From Gemmatimonadaceae bacterium (GTDB lineage Bacteria; Gemmatimonadota; Gemmatimonadetes; Gemmatimonadales; Gemmatimonadaceae), in NCBI GenBank assembly GCA_040882285.1, contig JBBEBQ010000005.1:427681-491680 (forward strand): a stretch of DNA of 64,000 nucleotides, given 5' to 3'. Shown piece after piece: positions 1 to 8,889 of this stretch. Each line of letters opens with the position of its first letter. Positions within the stretch are counted from its first letter, which is position 1. Under the pieces are notes generated by a model. The model did no database searches. It was not told where the DNA came from and was given only the letters and a program-made list of their open reading frames with translations. A program made the translations under genes and the position numbers.

Positions 1-54
1 GCCCCGTCCAGCGCCCGTCACCAGCGCGGCCTGTCCCGAGAGCGCGAGATTCAT
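1..54 (-). CDS. Short-chain dehydrogenase/reductase, N-terminus only (runs off the window)
   Basis: Only the first 18 codons are present, starting at ATG 54-52. They read MNLALSGQAALVTGAGRG, which contains the TGxxxGxG dinucleotide-binding motif that opens classical SDR proteins. It is the last visible gene of the minus-strand aromatic operon, 15 bp after the ring-hydrolase stop. In Rhodopseudomonas the SDR BadH oxidises 2-hydroxycyclohexanecarboxyl-CoA just before the ring hydrolase BadI, so a comparable hydroxyacyl-CoA dehydrogenase role is a reasonable inference. Substrate cannot be judged from this fragment. Confidence 0.7.
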   Translation of the reverse strand, partial: MNLALSGQAALVTGAGRG

Positions 55-68
55 CGTGGTCCGTGGTC

Positions 69-1025
69 CTAGGCGAGCCCGGCCCCGCAGCTGCCGCAGA
101 AGCTGAACTGCTCCGGCATTCCCTTCGCCCCGCACTTGCCGCACGCCTTGTCGTACGGGCCCCAGAGGAACTCGCTGCTACCTTCGCCGGCGGCTTTGCG
201 CCGCAGCCCCATGAAGTCCACCTTCCGCTTCTCGACGAACGCCTGCATTCCCTCGTACGGCTCGAGCGTCGTGAAGTGCGTCGACAGCCAGTCGCGCGCG
301 TGGCCGACCGTCGCGTGCCACGACACCTCCTTCCAGTAGTTCACCTGCTGCTTGGTGTACCGGGTGCACTCGGGGAACTTCTCGAGCAGCTGGCCGACGA
401 GCGTGGCGACTTCCTCGTCGAGCTTCGCGCGGGGGACTACGCGATTCACCAGCCCCCATTCCAGCGCTTTCACCGCTGGAATCCGCGGATTGAGAAACAG
501 CATCTCGCGCGCGCGACGATCGCCTACGTGGATCGACAGCCATTGGGTCGCGCCGCCGCATGCTACGCTGCCGACGCTCGTTCCCACCTGGGCCAGGTAC
601 GTGTCGTCGGCCATGACCGCGAGATCGCACGCCAGCTGGGTCTCGTTTCCGCCGCCGACCGCGATCCCGTTGATGCGCGCGATCGTCACCTTGCCGCTCC
701 GGAGGATGCTCTCGATGTACTTGGCGAACAGCCCCATGTACTTGAAGTAGTCGTGCGGACTCCTGGTGTAGACGTTCGCGTACTCTTTTACGTCGCCGCC
801 GGTGCAGAACGCCTTGTCGCCGGCGCCGGTAAGCACGATCACCCCGACGTTGTCGTCGTTCGAGGCGTCGTCGACGGCGGTGATCAGCTCCTGCAGCGTG
901 GACGTCGTGTAACAATTGAACGACTCGGGGCGGTTGATCGTGATGCGGCCGACCCAGTCCTTCTTCTCGTACAGGATGTCCTTGAAGCCGAATCCGGCGG
1001 CGTCTTTCGGAGCGAAGTAGTTCAT
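69..1025 (-). CDS. Enoyl-CoA hydratase-superfamily ring hydrolase (BadI/Oah-like) with C-terminal zinc ribbon
   Basis: The 318-residue protein has a crotonase fold. Blocks such as GAGDKAFCTGGDVKEYA, AVGGGNETQLACDL and GGATQWL resemble the alicyclic ring-cleaving hydrolases BadI (2-ketocyclohexanecarboxyl-CoA hydrolase) and Oah/BamA (6-oxocyclohex-1-ene-1-carbonyl-CoA hydrolase), as I recall those families. The last 30 residues hold CGKCGAKGMPEQFSFCGSCG, two CxxC pairs forming a zinc ribbon that is not part of the usual crotonase domain. In-frame TTG (1031), GTG (1028) and ATG (1025) are all possible starts; ATG lies 9 nt after AGAGGA. Next to bcrCBAD it probably opens the ring after reduction. 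Which of the two substrates it uses is not decidable here. Confidence 0.8.
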   Translation of the reverse strand: MNYFAPKDAAGFGFKDILYEKKDWVGRITINRPESFNCYTTSTLQELITAVDDASNDDNVGVIVLTGAGDKAFCTGGDVKEYANVYTRSPHDYFKYMGLFAKYIESILRSGKVTIARINGIAVGGGNETQLACDLAVMADDTYLAQVGTSVGSVACGGATQWLSIHVGDRRAREMLFLNPRIPAVKALEWGLVNRVVPRAKLDEEVATLVGQLLEKFPECTRYTKQQVNYWKEVSWHATVGHARDWLSTHFTTLEPYEGMQAFVEKRKVDFMGLRRKAAGEGSSEFLWGPYDKACGKCGAKGMPEQFSFCGSCGAGLA

Positions 1026-1055
1026 CACCAAGGTTCCTCTGGCAGTCGTATGTGT

Positions 1056-2267
1056 TCAGCGCGTGTCGACCCTTAGCACGATCGCGGCGGCGCTGTCGCC
1101 TGCGGCACAGCCGGTGAATAGCCCATAACCTCCGCCGAGGGTCACCAGGTCCTCGATCAGCTCCATTATCGAGCGAAGCCCGGTCGGCCCCTGGGGGTGT
1201 CCCCACACGAGCGAGCACCCGTGCCGGTTCATCCGCTCGGCGTCGAACTTCAGCTCGCGGACGAAGTACACGTCGTTCACGGCGAACGCGGTGTGGGTCG
1301 TGACGCTCGCGAGATCGCTCGCCCGGATCCCCGCGCGCTCGAGCGCGAGCTGCGCGGCGGGGACGACCGCCATCGGCATGAAGCCCTTCCGTGCGCGCGC
1401 CTGCCCGTAGGAGAGGAGCTGTACGTCCACGTTGCCGTCGGGCGCCAACGAGCGGGCGCGCGCGCGGCCCGCCGTGAGCAGCATGGCGGCGTTCCCGTCG
1501 GCGGGGCGCGTCTGTGTGCCATACGTGACCGTACCGCCTTCGAGAACCGGCCGGAGTCCGGCAAGTCCCGCGGCCGTCGTAGGGAAAACCCCCTCGTCTC
1601 CGGTTACCGTCGCGAGGACCTTCTTCCCACGCGCGTCCCTGACCTCCACCGGATTCAACATGTAGCGGCCGAAAAACGCGCCACCGTCTACACGAGCGGA
1701 CTCGTACTGCCCGTACCTGAGCAGCGCGATCTCGTCCTGCGCCTCGCGCGTGATCCCGGCCTCGCGCGCCACGTTCTCCGCCGTCTGGAGCATGGATCCC
1801 TTGGCGTAGGGATCGTGGCCGAAGCTGTCGAGCACGATGTTCTCCGATTCGCCGGTACCGCCCGGAGCCGCCGGGTTCGGATAGAACACGTGCGGCCCGT
1901 TGCTCGTGCGGTCCGCGGTTGCGGCGAGATAGGTGCGCGCGCCGTTCGACTCGAGCTCCTGCGCGCCCTGCACGACGCAGCGCACCGAGGTCGCGCACGC
2001 CTGATTGATCGTCGGCCCGCTCAAGTGCCCCAGACCGGCGAGTCCCGCGAACCACGGCGCGCCGTAAAAGGAATGCTTGCTCGCGACGGTCGTGCCGAGA
2101 CACATGCCGTCGATGTCGGTCGCGGCGATGCCGCGCTCCGACAGCGCCCGCGCCGCCATCTCCGCGGCGAACGGGATCGGGGGTAGCGCGGCGAACGAGC
2201 CCTGCCACGCGCTGAAGGGCGTGCACCAGTATCCGCCGTACGGAATCCAGACATCGTTGAACTGCAC
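1056..2267 (-). CDS. Thiolase-family protein (divergent acetyl-CoA acyltransferase)
   Basis: This is a 403-residue thiolase-fold protein. The nucleophile region reads INQACATSVRC, matching the N-terminal active-site cysteine. The C-terminal part has GHPQGPTGLR in place of GHPxGATG, and GCAAGDSA where the second catalytic cysteine usually sits in CxGxG. Where thiolases have NEAFA it reads HTAFAVND. These changes suggest a divergent (SCP2/BbsB-like) thiolase acting on an unusual acyl-CoA. A long frame starts at TTG 2273, but AGGAGG (2274-2279) touches that codon and lies 6 nt before GTG 2267, so GTG is chosen. In this operon it would cleave a 3-oxoacyl-CoA formed after ring opening. Confidence 0.8.
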   Translation of the reverse strand: MQFNDVWIPYGGYWCTPFSAWQGSFAALPPIPFAAEMAARALSERGIAATDIDGMCLGTTVASKHSFYGAPWFAGLAGLGHLSGPTINQACATSVRCVVQGAQELESNGARTYLAATADRTSNGPHVFYPNPAAPGGTGESENIVLDSFGHDPYAKGSMLQTAENVAREAGITREAQDEIALLRYGQYESARVDGGAFFGRYMLNPVEVRDARGKKVLATVTGDEGVFPTTAAGLAGLRPVLEGGTVTYGTQTRPADGNAAMLLTAGRARARSLAPDGNVDVQLLSYGQARARKGFMPMAVVPAAQLALERAGIRASDLASVTTHTAFAVNDVYFVRELKFDAERMNRHGCSLVWGHPQGPTGLRSIMELIEDLVTLGGGYGLFTGCAAGDSAAAIVLRVDTR

Positions 2268-2315
2268 GCCCAACCTCCTGAGTGAAGTACCGGAAAGCGC
2301 GCACGGCGCCCCGGA

Positions 2316-2969
2316 TCAGCCGCTTCGTTTTGTGCCCTTGAGTCCGTGTAACAGCATATCGCGCATCTCCCGTCCTATCTGCTCGACCGAACCGTGCCGC
2401 GCGGGGTCGTACCACATGAAGATCCAGTTCAGCATTCCGAAGATGTACAGCGAGGCGTGCCGGCTCTGGCGGGTCTCCCTCGCGCCCGCCGCCGGCCCGT
2501 CGATCACCTGCGCGACCACGGAGGCCATGAGCCTGTAATACCGGCGCCGGATCTCCTCCGCGAGCTTGTACGGCTTCGGGCCGAGCGACTCGAGCTCGAA
2601 CGTGCACACCTTGAGCTCGTTGGTGTGCCGGGAGTAGAACTGGAGATGGCCTGTGAGCAGCCGCTCGAGCCGCTCCTCGGGCGTGCCCGGCTGCTCGGCG
2701 ATCTTCTCCTGCTGCTCGAGCAGCGCCGCGAACGTGCGGTACTGCAGCTGGAAGAGAAGATCTTCCTTGCTCGCGAAGTAGTGGTACAGTCCGGCCAGGC
2801 TCATGCCGAGAGCGGTGCTCAGCTCGCGCATCGTCATCGCGTTGAACCCGTTCTTCGCGATGAGCGCGGCCGCCTTGCTCAGCAGCCGGTCCAGCTTCTT
2901 CTGCGAGGACGGGCGGACGAGCCGGGACGGCCGGATGTCGTCGATCGGTGCTATGCGCGGCGCGCTCAT
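2316..2969 (-). CDS. TetR-family transcriptional regulator
   Basis: The 217-residue protein has an N-terminal helix-turn-helix (MTMRELSTALGMSLAGLYHY around residues 45-65) typical of TetR. Its C-terminal ligand domain resembles regulators of acyl-CoA metabolism. The start ATG overlaps the stop of the preceding molybdenum-hydroxylase gene (ATGA), so it is co-transcribed with the catabolic genes. A longer in-frame start would intrude on that gene. The ligand could be an aromatic or alicyclic acyl-CoA, and the likely operator is the palindrome at 11366-11381. Both points are inference. Confidence 0.88.
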   Translation of the reverse strand: MSAPRIAPIDDIRPSRLVRPSSQKKLDRLLSKAAALIAKNGFNAMTMRELSTALGMSLAGLYHYFASKEDLLFQLQYRTFAALLEQQEKIAEQPGTPEERLERLLTGHLQFYSRHTNELKVCTFELESLGPKPYKLAEEIRRRYYRLMASVVAQVIDGPAAGARETRQSRHASLYIFGMLNWIFMWYDPARHGSVEQIGREMRDMLLHGLKGTKRSG

Positions 2970-5860
2970 GCGGGGACTCCCTCGGTCGTCGTCCGTCCGG
3001 CGAGGCCGGACAGATTCGCCCCGGGATGCGCCGCCGCTCCGTCGCCTTGGGCGCGCTCCGCCAGGCCGCGCAGAATCTTCTCCGGAGACGCGGGTAGCTC
3101 CGTCACGCGCACGCCGCACGCATCGTAAATCGCGTTGGCGATGGCGCCGAGCACTGGTACCAGCGATCCCTCGCCGACTTCCTTCGCGCCGAACGGTCCA
3201 TTGGGCTCGAAGCTCTCCACCGCCGCGGTATGGATCTCGGGTGTCTCCTGCATCGTCGGGATCAGGTAGTCGTGGAGATTCGGGTTCATCGCGCTCCCTT
3301 TAGAGTCGAACAGCGTATCCTCGAGCAGCGTCTCGCCGAGCCCCATGATGATCGAGCCTTCCACCTGTCCGTGGAACGTCACGGGATTGATGACCGTGCC
3401 CGCGTCGCTGAAGTCCGTCACGCGATCCACGGACACCTGCCCCGTCTCCAGATCCACCGTGACTTCCGCGATCACGGTCGAGAAACTGTACGCCGGCGAC
3501 GTGCCGACCGCGCCTCCCTTGAAGTCGCCGCCGAGATCCTTCGGCGGTTGATACGATCCCGTCCCGACGACGGGACCGTGCCGGCCGAACGCGAGCCGCG
3601 CCGCGGCCGCCCACTCCATCTCCACCGCGGGCTCGTCCCGCGCGAAGATGCGTCCGCTCCGCGCCACGAGCGACGCGGGGTCGCGCGACAGCTCGCCGGC
3701 GGCGATCGCCAGCACCTGCGCGCGGACGTTGGCCGCCGCGCGCTGCACCGCGTGCCCGGCCATGAGCGTCACCCTGCTGGAGTACGAGCCCAGGTCCAGC
3801 GGACTCGTCGTCGTGTCGCAGTCCGCCAGCCAGACCCACTCGTACGGCACGCCCAGCTCTTCCGCGGCCATCTGCACGAGCACCGTGTCGGACCCTTGCC
3901 CGATCTCCGCCGCGGCTATGTGCAGCGACACGCCGGTGCCGTCCTCGTGCACGCGGATGACGGCGTTCGAGTGCGGGAAGTCCGACCGGTAGATGGGATA
4001 TCCCGCGCCCGAGACGAAGCCGCCGCAGCCGACGCCGATTCCCCGCCCGCGCGGCAGCTGGCCCTTCTTGTCCGGCCACTTCGAGGTGTCGCGCGCGCGG
4101 ACAAGCGTCGCCGTGAACTCGCACGAAGAGATGTCGAGCGCGTTGCACGTGCGCGTGTTCGGCAGCGTCGCGTTCCTGAGCCGGATGTCGATGGGATCGA
4201 GACCGATGTCCTCCGCGATCATGTCGAGCAGCGACTCGAACGCGAAGCGCGGCTGCGGCACGCCGTGGCCGCGGAACGCGCCGGACGCCGGCAGGTTGGT
4301 GTAGACGCGGATCCCCTCGTAGCGGTAGTTCGGCATCCGGTACAACGTGGGCAGCATCGAGCCGGCGTAGTACGCCGTGATCACGCCGTACGAGGTGTAC
4401 GCGCCGCCGTCCAGCACGACGCGCTGCTCCACTGCCGTGATCGTGCCGTCGCGCTTCACGCCGATCCTGAGGTCGATGTACTGCTTGTGGCGGCCGCGAA
4501 AGTGCCGGAACATCTCTTCGCGCGAATACTCCATCATCACCGGCCTGCCGGTGCGCTTCGCGAAGATCGCGGAGCAGTAATCGAGCGGGGTCGCCTCGGC
4601 CTTCGCGCCGAACCCGCCGCCCACCGGCGGCCGGATCACGCGGATGTTCCCCATCGGCATGCCGAGCATGCGCGAGAGCGAGCGGTGGACGTAGTGTGGC
4701 GTCTGCGTCGAGGTCCAGATCGTGAGCCGATCCGCGTGGTTTTCCCAGCGCGCGAGCGCAGCGTGCGGCTCCATCGGCGCCTGGTACGTGCGGTTCCCGA
4801 CGAATCGCTGCCCGCGTATGTGGTCCGCTTCCGCGAAGCCCTTCTCCACGTCGCCGAAGTGCCAGTCCACGCGCGTGTTGACGTTGCCGGCGTAACGCGG
4901 CTTCTCGGGGTGAATCACCGGCGCGCCCGGCGCCATCGCCGCCTCCGGATCGAACACGGCCGGCAGCTCCTCGAATTCCACCTCGATGAGCTGTATCGCG
5001 CGCAGCGCCGTCTCCTCGTCCACCGCCGCCACGGCGGCGATCTCGTCGCCCACGTAGCGCACGCGGTCACTGGCGAGCAGCTGCTCGTCCTCGCGCGCGG
5101 GGCTGACGCCGTACCACACATCCGGCACGTCGGCGGCGGTCAGCACGTCCACCACGCCCGGCAACGCGCGGGCCCGGGACACGTCGAGCCGCGTGATGCG
5201 CCCGTGCGCGATGGGGCTGCCGAGAATCTTGCCGTACAGCATGCCGGGCAGCCGCAGGTCGGCGGTGTACTTGGCGCGCCCGGTGACCTTGTCGGGACCG
5301 TCGTAGCGCGTGACGCCGCGGCCCACCACCGCGTGGTCGCGCTCCTGGTCGCTCTCGCCGTGCGCGCGCGGCTGCGTGTCGAGCGCGACTCCGTCGTGCT
5401 CTCTCCATCCCTCGACCGCGCTGACCATGCGGCCGTAGGTGCCGCACCGGCAGAGATTCCCGCTGAGCGCGGCCTTGATCTCGTCGCGCGACGGGTCGGG
5501 GTCGCGGTCGAGCAGCGCCTTCGCCGACATCAGCGCGCCGCTCGTGCAGTAGCCGCACTGGAGCGCGCCGTGCTTGACGAACGCTTTCTGCAGCGGGTGC
5601 AGCTCGCCGCCGCGCGCGAGGCCCTCCACCGTCGCGACCGACTTTCCGTCGGCGGCCGCGGCCAGCATCAGGCACGACGCCACCGGCTCCCCTTCCACCT
5701 GCACCGTGCACGCGCCGCAGTCTCCCGCGCCGCATCCCCGCTTTGCTCCGGTTAGGCCGAGATCGTCGCGCAGCACGGCGAGCAGCGTCGCGTTCGGGCG
5801 CACGGCGAAAGCGCGATCCTCGCCGTTCACGTTCAGCCGGATCATCAGCTCCCCGCTCAT
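2966..5860 (-). CDS. Fused [2Fe-2S] and molybdopterin subunit of a molybdenum hydroxylase (4-hydroxybenzoyl-CoA reductase-like)
   Basis: The 964-residue protein joins two normally separate subunits. Residues 1-155 are the small Fe-S subunit: C43, C48, C51 and C63 bind the plant-type cluster and C102, C105, C137 and C139 bind the second cluster. From about residue 175 it is the large xanthine-oxidase-family subunit, with PPVGGGFGAKAEA, GAFRGHGVPQ, EIGQGSDT and the catalytic-glutamate motif GAKEVGEGS. The start ATG overlaps the FAD-subunit stop by 4 nt. 4-Hydroxybenzoyl-CoA reductase (HcrCAB) feeds benzoyl-CoA reductase by removing the para-hydroxyl, which fits this position. A different purine-like or heterocyclic hydroxylase cannot be excluded. 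Confidence 0.85.
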   Translation of the reverse strand: MSGELMIRLNVNGEDRAFAVRPNATLLAVLRDDLGLTGAKRGCGAGDCGACTVQVEGEPVASCLMLAAAADGKSVATVEGLARGGELHPLQKAFVKHGALQCGYCTSGALMSAKALLDRDPDPSRDEIKAALSGNLCRCGTYGRMVSAVEGWREHDGVALDTQPRAHGESDQERDHAVVGRGVTRYDGPDKVTGRAKYTADLRLPGMLYGKILGSPIAHGRITRLDVSRARALPGVVDVLTAADVPDVWYGVSPAREDEQLLASDRVRYVGDEIAAVAAVDEETALRAIQLIEVEFEELPAVFDPEAAMAPGAPVIHPEKPRYAGNVNTRVDWHFGDVEKGFAEADHIRGQRFVGNRTYQAPMEPHAALARWENHADRLTIWTSTQTPHYVHRSLSRMLGMPMGNIRVIRPPVGGGFGAKAEATPLDYCSAIFAKRTGRPVMMEYSREEMFRHFRGRHKQYIDLRIGVKRDGTITAVEQRVVLDGGAYTSYGVITAYYAGSMLPTLYRMPNYRYEGIRVYTNLPASGAFRGHGVPQPRFAFESLLDMIAEDIGLDPIDIRLRNATLPNTRTCNALDISSCEFTATLVRARDTSKWPDKKGQLPRGRGIGVGCGGFVSGAGYPIYRSDFPHSNAVIRVHEDGTGVSLHIAAAEIGQGSDTVLVQMAAEELGVPYEWVWLADCDTTTSPLDLGSYSSRVTLMAGHAVQRAAANVRAQVLAIAAGELSRDPASLVARSGRIFARDEPAVEMEWAAAARLAFGRHGPVVGTGSYQPPKDLGGDFKGGAVGTSPAYSFSTVIAEVTVDLETGQVSVDRVTDFSDAGTVINPVTFHGQVEGSIIMGLGETLLEDTLFDSKGSAMNPNLHDYLIPTMQETPEIHTAAVESFEPNGPFGAKEVGEGSLVPVLGAIANAIYDACGVRVTELPASPEKILRGLAERAQGDGAAAHPGANLSGLAGRTTTEGVPA

Positions 5861-6735
5861 TGCACGGAGCCTCCGGCGCGCGCCACGGCTTCCTGGAACG
5901 CGCGGCGAGCCAGCACGCGGACCAGCTCCCTCCGGTAATCGGCCGATCCGCGCACGTCGCTGATAGGCAGCGCGGCCTGCGCGCACAGCTCGCCGGCCGC
6001 CTCGAAGAGCGCGGCGGAGGGCGTCTCCCCCTCGAGCAGCGCCGCGGCGCGCGCGACGGTGAGCGGAGTCGGAGAGACCGCGCCAAGCGCGATGCGTGCC
6101 TCCGAGACTCTGTCCCCGTCGAGCGTCACCCTGGCCGCGACCGCCGCGACGGCGAGCGCCGGACCGCGCCGCCTGGCGAACCGCTGGTAGCTCGCGCCGG
6201 AGTGCGGCGGCTGCGCCGGAAGCACGATCTCCACCAGCACTTCCCCCGGGCCAAGCGCGGTCGCGCGCACGCCGGTGAAGAAGTCCACGGCGTCGAGCTC
6301 GCGCGCGCCCGCCGTGCCGACGAGCCGCACCCGCGCCGCGGATACGATCGCGGCGGGCGGAGTGTCGGCGCACGGCACCGCGCGGCAGAAATTTCCGCCG
6401 ATGGTCGCCATACTCCGGATCTGCGGGCTCCCGATGGCGCGCGCCGCGTCGGCGAGCGCGGGGACCAGCGCGCGCACGAGCGGCGACGCGGCGATCTCGG
6501 CGATCGTCGTGAGCGCGCCGATCCGCAGCGCTCCCTTATCCTCCGAGATCCCCCGCAGCTCGGGGACCGACTCGAGCGCGATCAGGTGTTGCGCCGTCTC
6601 CCGCGCGCGCTGGTAGTCGGGAATCAGCTCGGTTCCGCCGGCCAGAAACGCCGCGTCGCGCCCGTACCGCAGCCCGAGCGCGCACGCCTCGGCCAGGCTC
6701 GCCGGGCGGTGCCAGGCGATGGGCGCGATCGTCAT
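5857..6735 (-). CDS. FAD-binding medium subunit of the molybdenum hydroxylase (HcrB/CoxM-like)
   Basis: The 292-residue protein contains the two FAD motifs of this family, LAGGTELIPD near residue 35 and TIGGNFCRAVPCADTPP near residue 110. It passes electrons between the Fe-S clusters and the external partner. The Thauera 4-hydroxybenzoyl-CoA reductase beta subunit has an insertion of about 40 residues carrying an extra [4Fe-4S] cluster; no such cysteine-rich insertion is visible here and the protein is shorter. ATG 6735 is chosen over longer frames because it begins the conserved domain and lies 28 nt after bcrD. Partner of the fused subunit encoded immediately downstream. Confidence 0.85.
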   Translation of the reverse strand: MTIAPIAWHRPASLAEACALGLRYGRDAAFLAGGTELIPDYQRARETAQHLIALESVPELRGISEDKGALRIGALTTIAEIAASPLVRALVPALADAARAIGSPQIRSMATIGGNFCRAVPCADTPPAAIVSAARVRLVGTAGARELDAVDFFTGVRATALGPGEVLVEIVLPAQPPHSGASYQRFARRRGPALAVAAVAARVTLDGDRVSEARIALGAVSPTPLTVARAAALLEGETPSAALFEAAGELCAQAALPISDVRGSADYRRELVRVLARRAFQEAVARAGGSVQ

Positions 6736-6763
6736 CGGGCGCGCGTTCCCGGGACGGTAGGGA

Positions 6764-7621
6764 CTATGCTGTAGCGGCGGCCCACGCGACGCCTCCCTGG
6801 CCCAGCTTCCGGTACCTGAATCCACCGCACAGCGCGGCGCCGATGGCGCCGGCGAAGATCGCGTCCGCATGCGTCACGACTTCGAGCGGGGCGCTGGTCT
6901 TGCCCGCCTTCTTGGCGAGGCCGTCGCGCAGCGCGCCGAGCAACCCGACGTCCGACGCGAGCCCTCCGCTCACGAACGCGGGGCCGTCGAACTGGAGCGA
7001 ACGCAGCAGCCGCACGAACCGGTCGGCCATGCTCTCGTGCACCCCGCGCAGGATGTCCTGCGTCGTGATTCCGCGCGACACCATGTTGATGACGTCGGTC
7101 TCCGCCAGCACCGCGCAGATCGAGCTCACCTTCTCCGGCTGCCGCGCCTCCAGCGAAAGCTGCCCGATCTCGTCGTGTGAGACGCCGAGGTAGCGCGCGA
7201 TGTTCTCGAGGAACTGGCCGGAGCCGGACGCGCACTGGCTGGTCATCTTGTAATCCAGCACGCGGCCGCGCGCATCCATCGCGACGGCGCGGGTGTGCAG
7301 CGCGCCCACGTCGAGCACCGCGCGGGCGCGCGGATCGAGGAACAGCGCGCCGCGCGCGTGGGTGGTCATGCCGTAGAAGTGTCCCGTCGCGAATGGAAAA
7401 TCCGCTCCCTCGCCGGTGGTGGCGACGTAGTGGATCTCGCCCACGTCCGCCGCCGACACCGCGGCCTCGAACACCTCGTCCACGACCTTGGCGACTTCCC
7501 GCCGCCGGATGCGCGCCGACTCCTGCGACAGGACCGTTCCATCGATGTCGCCGTCCGTGGACATTATCGCCACCTTGACGGCGCCGCTGCCCGCGTCGAT
7601 TCCTGCCGAGATGTGTGTCAT
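6764..7621 (-). CDS. bcrD: Benzoyl-CoA reductase subunit D (ATPase/activator module)
   Basis: This 285-residue ASKHA-fold ATPase belongs to the BcrD/BadG branch. It starts with [15 protein letters not shown] (phosphate loop) and has the [10 protein letters not shown] variant, where BcrA has [10 protein letters not shown]. The Fe-S ligand regions are [18 protein letters not shown] and [19 protein letters not shown]. With BcrA it shares a [4Fe-4S] cluster and couples hydrolysis of two ATP to electron transfer onto the BC module. The length matches Thauera and Rhodopseudomonas BcrD/BadG. Its start overlaps the bcrA stop by 4 nt. Confidence 0.92.
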   Translation of the reverse strand: MTHISAGIDAGSGAVKVAIMSTDGDIDGTVLSQESARIRRREVAKVVDEVFEAAVSAADVGEIHYVATTGEGADFPFATGHFYGMTTHARGALFLDPRARAVLDVGALHTRAVAMDARGRVLDYKMTSQCASGSGQFLENIARYLGVSHDEIGQLSLEARQPEKVSSICAVLAETDVINMVSRGITTQDILRGVHESMADRFVRLLRSLQFDGPAFVSGGLASDVGLLGALRDGLAKKAGKTSAPLEVVTHADAIFAGAIGAALCGGFRYRKLGQGGVAWAAATA

Positions 7622-8889
7622 GCCGCTATCCTGCTGGCGAAGAGCGCCGCGCCAAGCGCGCCCGTGTAGATGCTGTCCGGGGAGATGTTGAGCGTCCGCT
7701 CGCCGTAGTTCTCTCCGACGAGATCACGAATCGCGTGCACGGCGGCGGGATTCTTGGCGACTCCGCCGGTGAACGTGAACTCGTCGGACACTCCCCCGGA
7801 GCGGGCCAGCAGGCTCATCGCGCGAATGACGATCGCGCGGTGCAGCCCGGCGAGAATGTCCTCGCGCTTCTCGCCGAGCCCGAGACGCTCCCGCAGCTCG
7901 GCGCCGGCGAACACGGTGCACGTGGAGTTGATCTTCACGCACCGCTTCGATTGCTCGGCGAGCGGCCCCAGCTCGTGCAGGCCGAGGTTCATCTCGTCGG
8001 CGATGTAGCCGAGGTAGCGACCGCAGCCGGCGGCGCACCGGTCGTTCATCTGGAAGTTCGTCACGATCCCCTGCTCGTCCACCTGGATCGCCTTGGTGTC
8101 CTGTCCGCCGATGTCGAGGACCGTGCGCGTGCCGGGGAACATCGCGTGCGCGCCGAGACCGTGACACAGGATCTCGGAGCGGATCTGTTCCTTCGGGAAG
8201 GGGAGGCGCGCGCGACCGTAGCCGGTTCCCACCGTGTACGACGGCTCGAGGTCCCTGGCCACGGCGTACTCGACCGCGTCGGCGAGCCCCGGCGGGTTGC
8301 CCACGCGCCGCAGCGCGTCCCCGATGTGATCGCGGAAGTCGAGGTCGAGCGGCTCGTTCTCCACGCGGATGATGCACTTGTCGTACACGCCCACCAGCCG
8401 GTCGAAGCTGACGCCCGCGGGATCGGCGAGCTGCTCGGCGATACGCATGAACGCCGAGCCCGCCGCGTCGCGGAAGAAATCGGAGCGCAGCATCGGCGGC
8501 TGCTTGAAGCGCTGCTCCTCCTCCACCGCGATCCGCCGGCAGATCTCCTCGATGCTCGCCCTGAACGCGGACTTGAGGTGGTCCGGCGCCGAGCGCTCGG
8601 TCTCCTCGAGCATCAGCTGCTCCAGCCTGCGCAGCTGCTGGAGTATCTGCTCCATCACGAAGGCGCGGCGCAAGCGGCTCACCATCGCCGCCGTCTCCGT
8701 CGCCTGGAGCTGCTGCTCGACGAGGCCGAAGCGCGCGTTGATGAATCCCTCCGTCCTCGCCACCGCGGCCGCGAGGTCGTAGTTGGAGCGCGAGTTCGTG
8801 ATGCCGCGCCCGAGCACCTCGCAGTTCTCGTCGAGGATGACCGCCTTGGTGGTGGTCGAGCCCAGGTCTATGCCGACGACGCAGCTCAT
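7618..8889 (-). CDS. bcrA: Benzoyl-CoA reductase subunit A (ATPase/activator module)
   Basis: The 423-residue ASKHA ATPase has [15 protein letters not shown] at its N-terminus and [13 protein letters not shown] in the second half. Cysteines for the bridging [4Fe-4S] cluster lie in [13 protein letters not shown] and [11 protein letters not shown]. Compared with the short BcrD it has an extra region of about 150 residues between the two ATPase halves, as in Thauera BcrA. ATG 8889 overlaps the bcrB stop; longer in-frame extensions would read through bcrB and are rejected. It delivers low-potential electrons to the ring-reducing BC subunits. Confidence 0.92.
   Translation of the reverse strand: MSCVVGIDLGSTTTKAVILDENCEVLGRGITNSRSNYDLAAAVARTEGFINARFGLVEQQLQATETAAMVSRLRRAFVMEQILQQLRRLEQLMLEETERSAPDHLKSAFRASIEEICRRIAVEEEQRFKQPPMLRSDFFRDAAGSAFMRIAEQLADPAGVSFDRLVGVYDKCIIRVENEPLDLDFRDHIGDALRRVGNPPGLADAVEYAVARDLEPSYTVGTGYGRARLPFPKEQIRSEILCHGLGAHAMFPGTRTVLDIGGQDTKAIQVDEQGIVTNFQMNDRCAAGCGRYLGYIADEMNLGLHELGPLAEQSKRCVKINSTCTVFAGAELRERLGLGEKREDILAGLHRAIVIRAMSLLARSGGVSDEFTFTGGVAKNPAAVHAIRDLVGENYGERTLNISPDSIYTGALGAALFASRIAA

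Noticed and set aside
178-2607. Minus-strand open frame of 809 codons
   Set aside because: It crosses the hydrolase, thiolase and TetR genes in another frame and is Arg-rich with no recognisable domain.
3230-5755. Plus-strand open frame of 841 codons
   Set aside because: It lies antisense to the fused molybdenum-hydroxylase gene, is rich in Arg/His/Val from GC-rich codons and shows no family motif.
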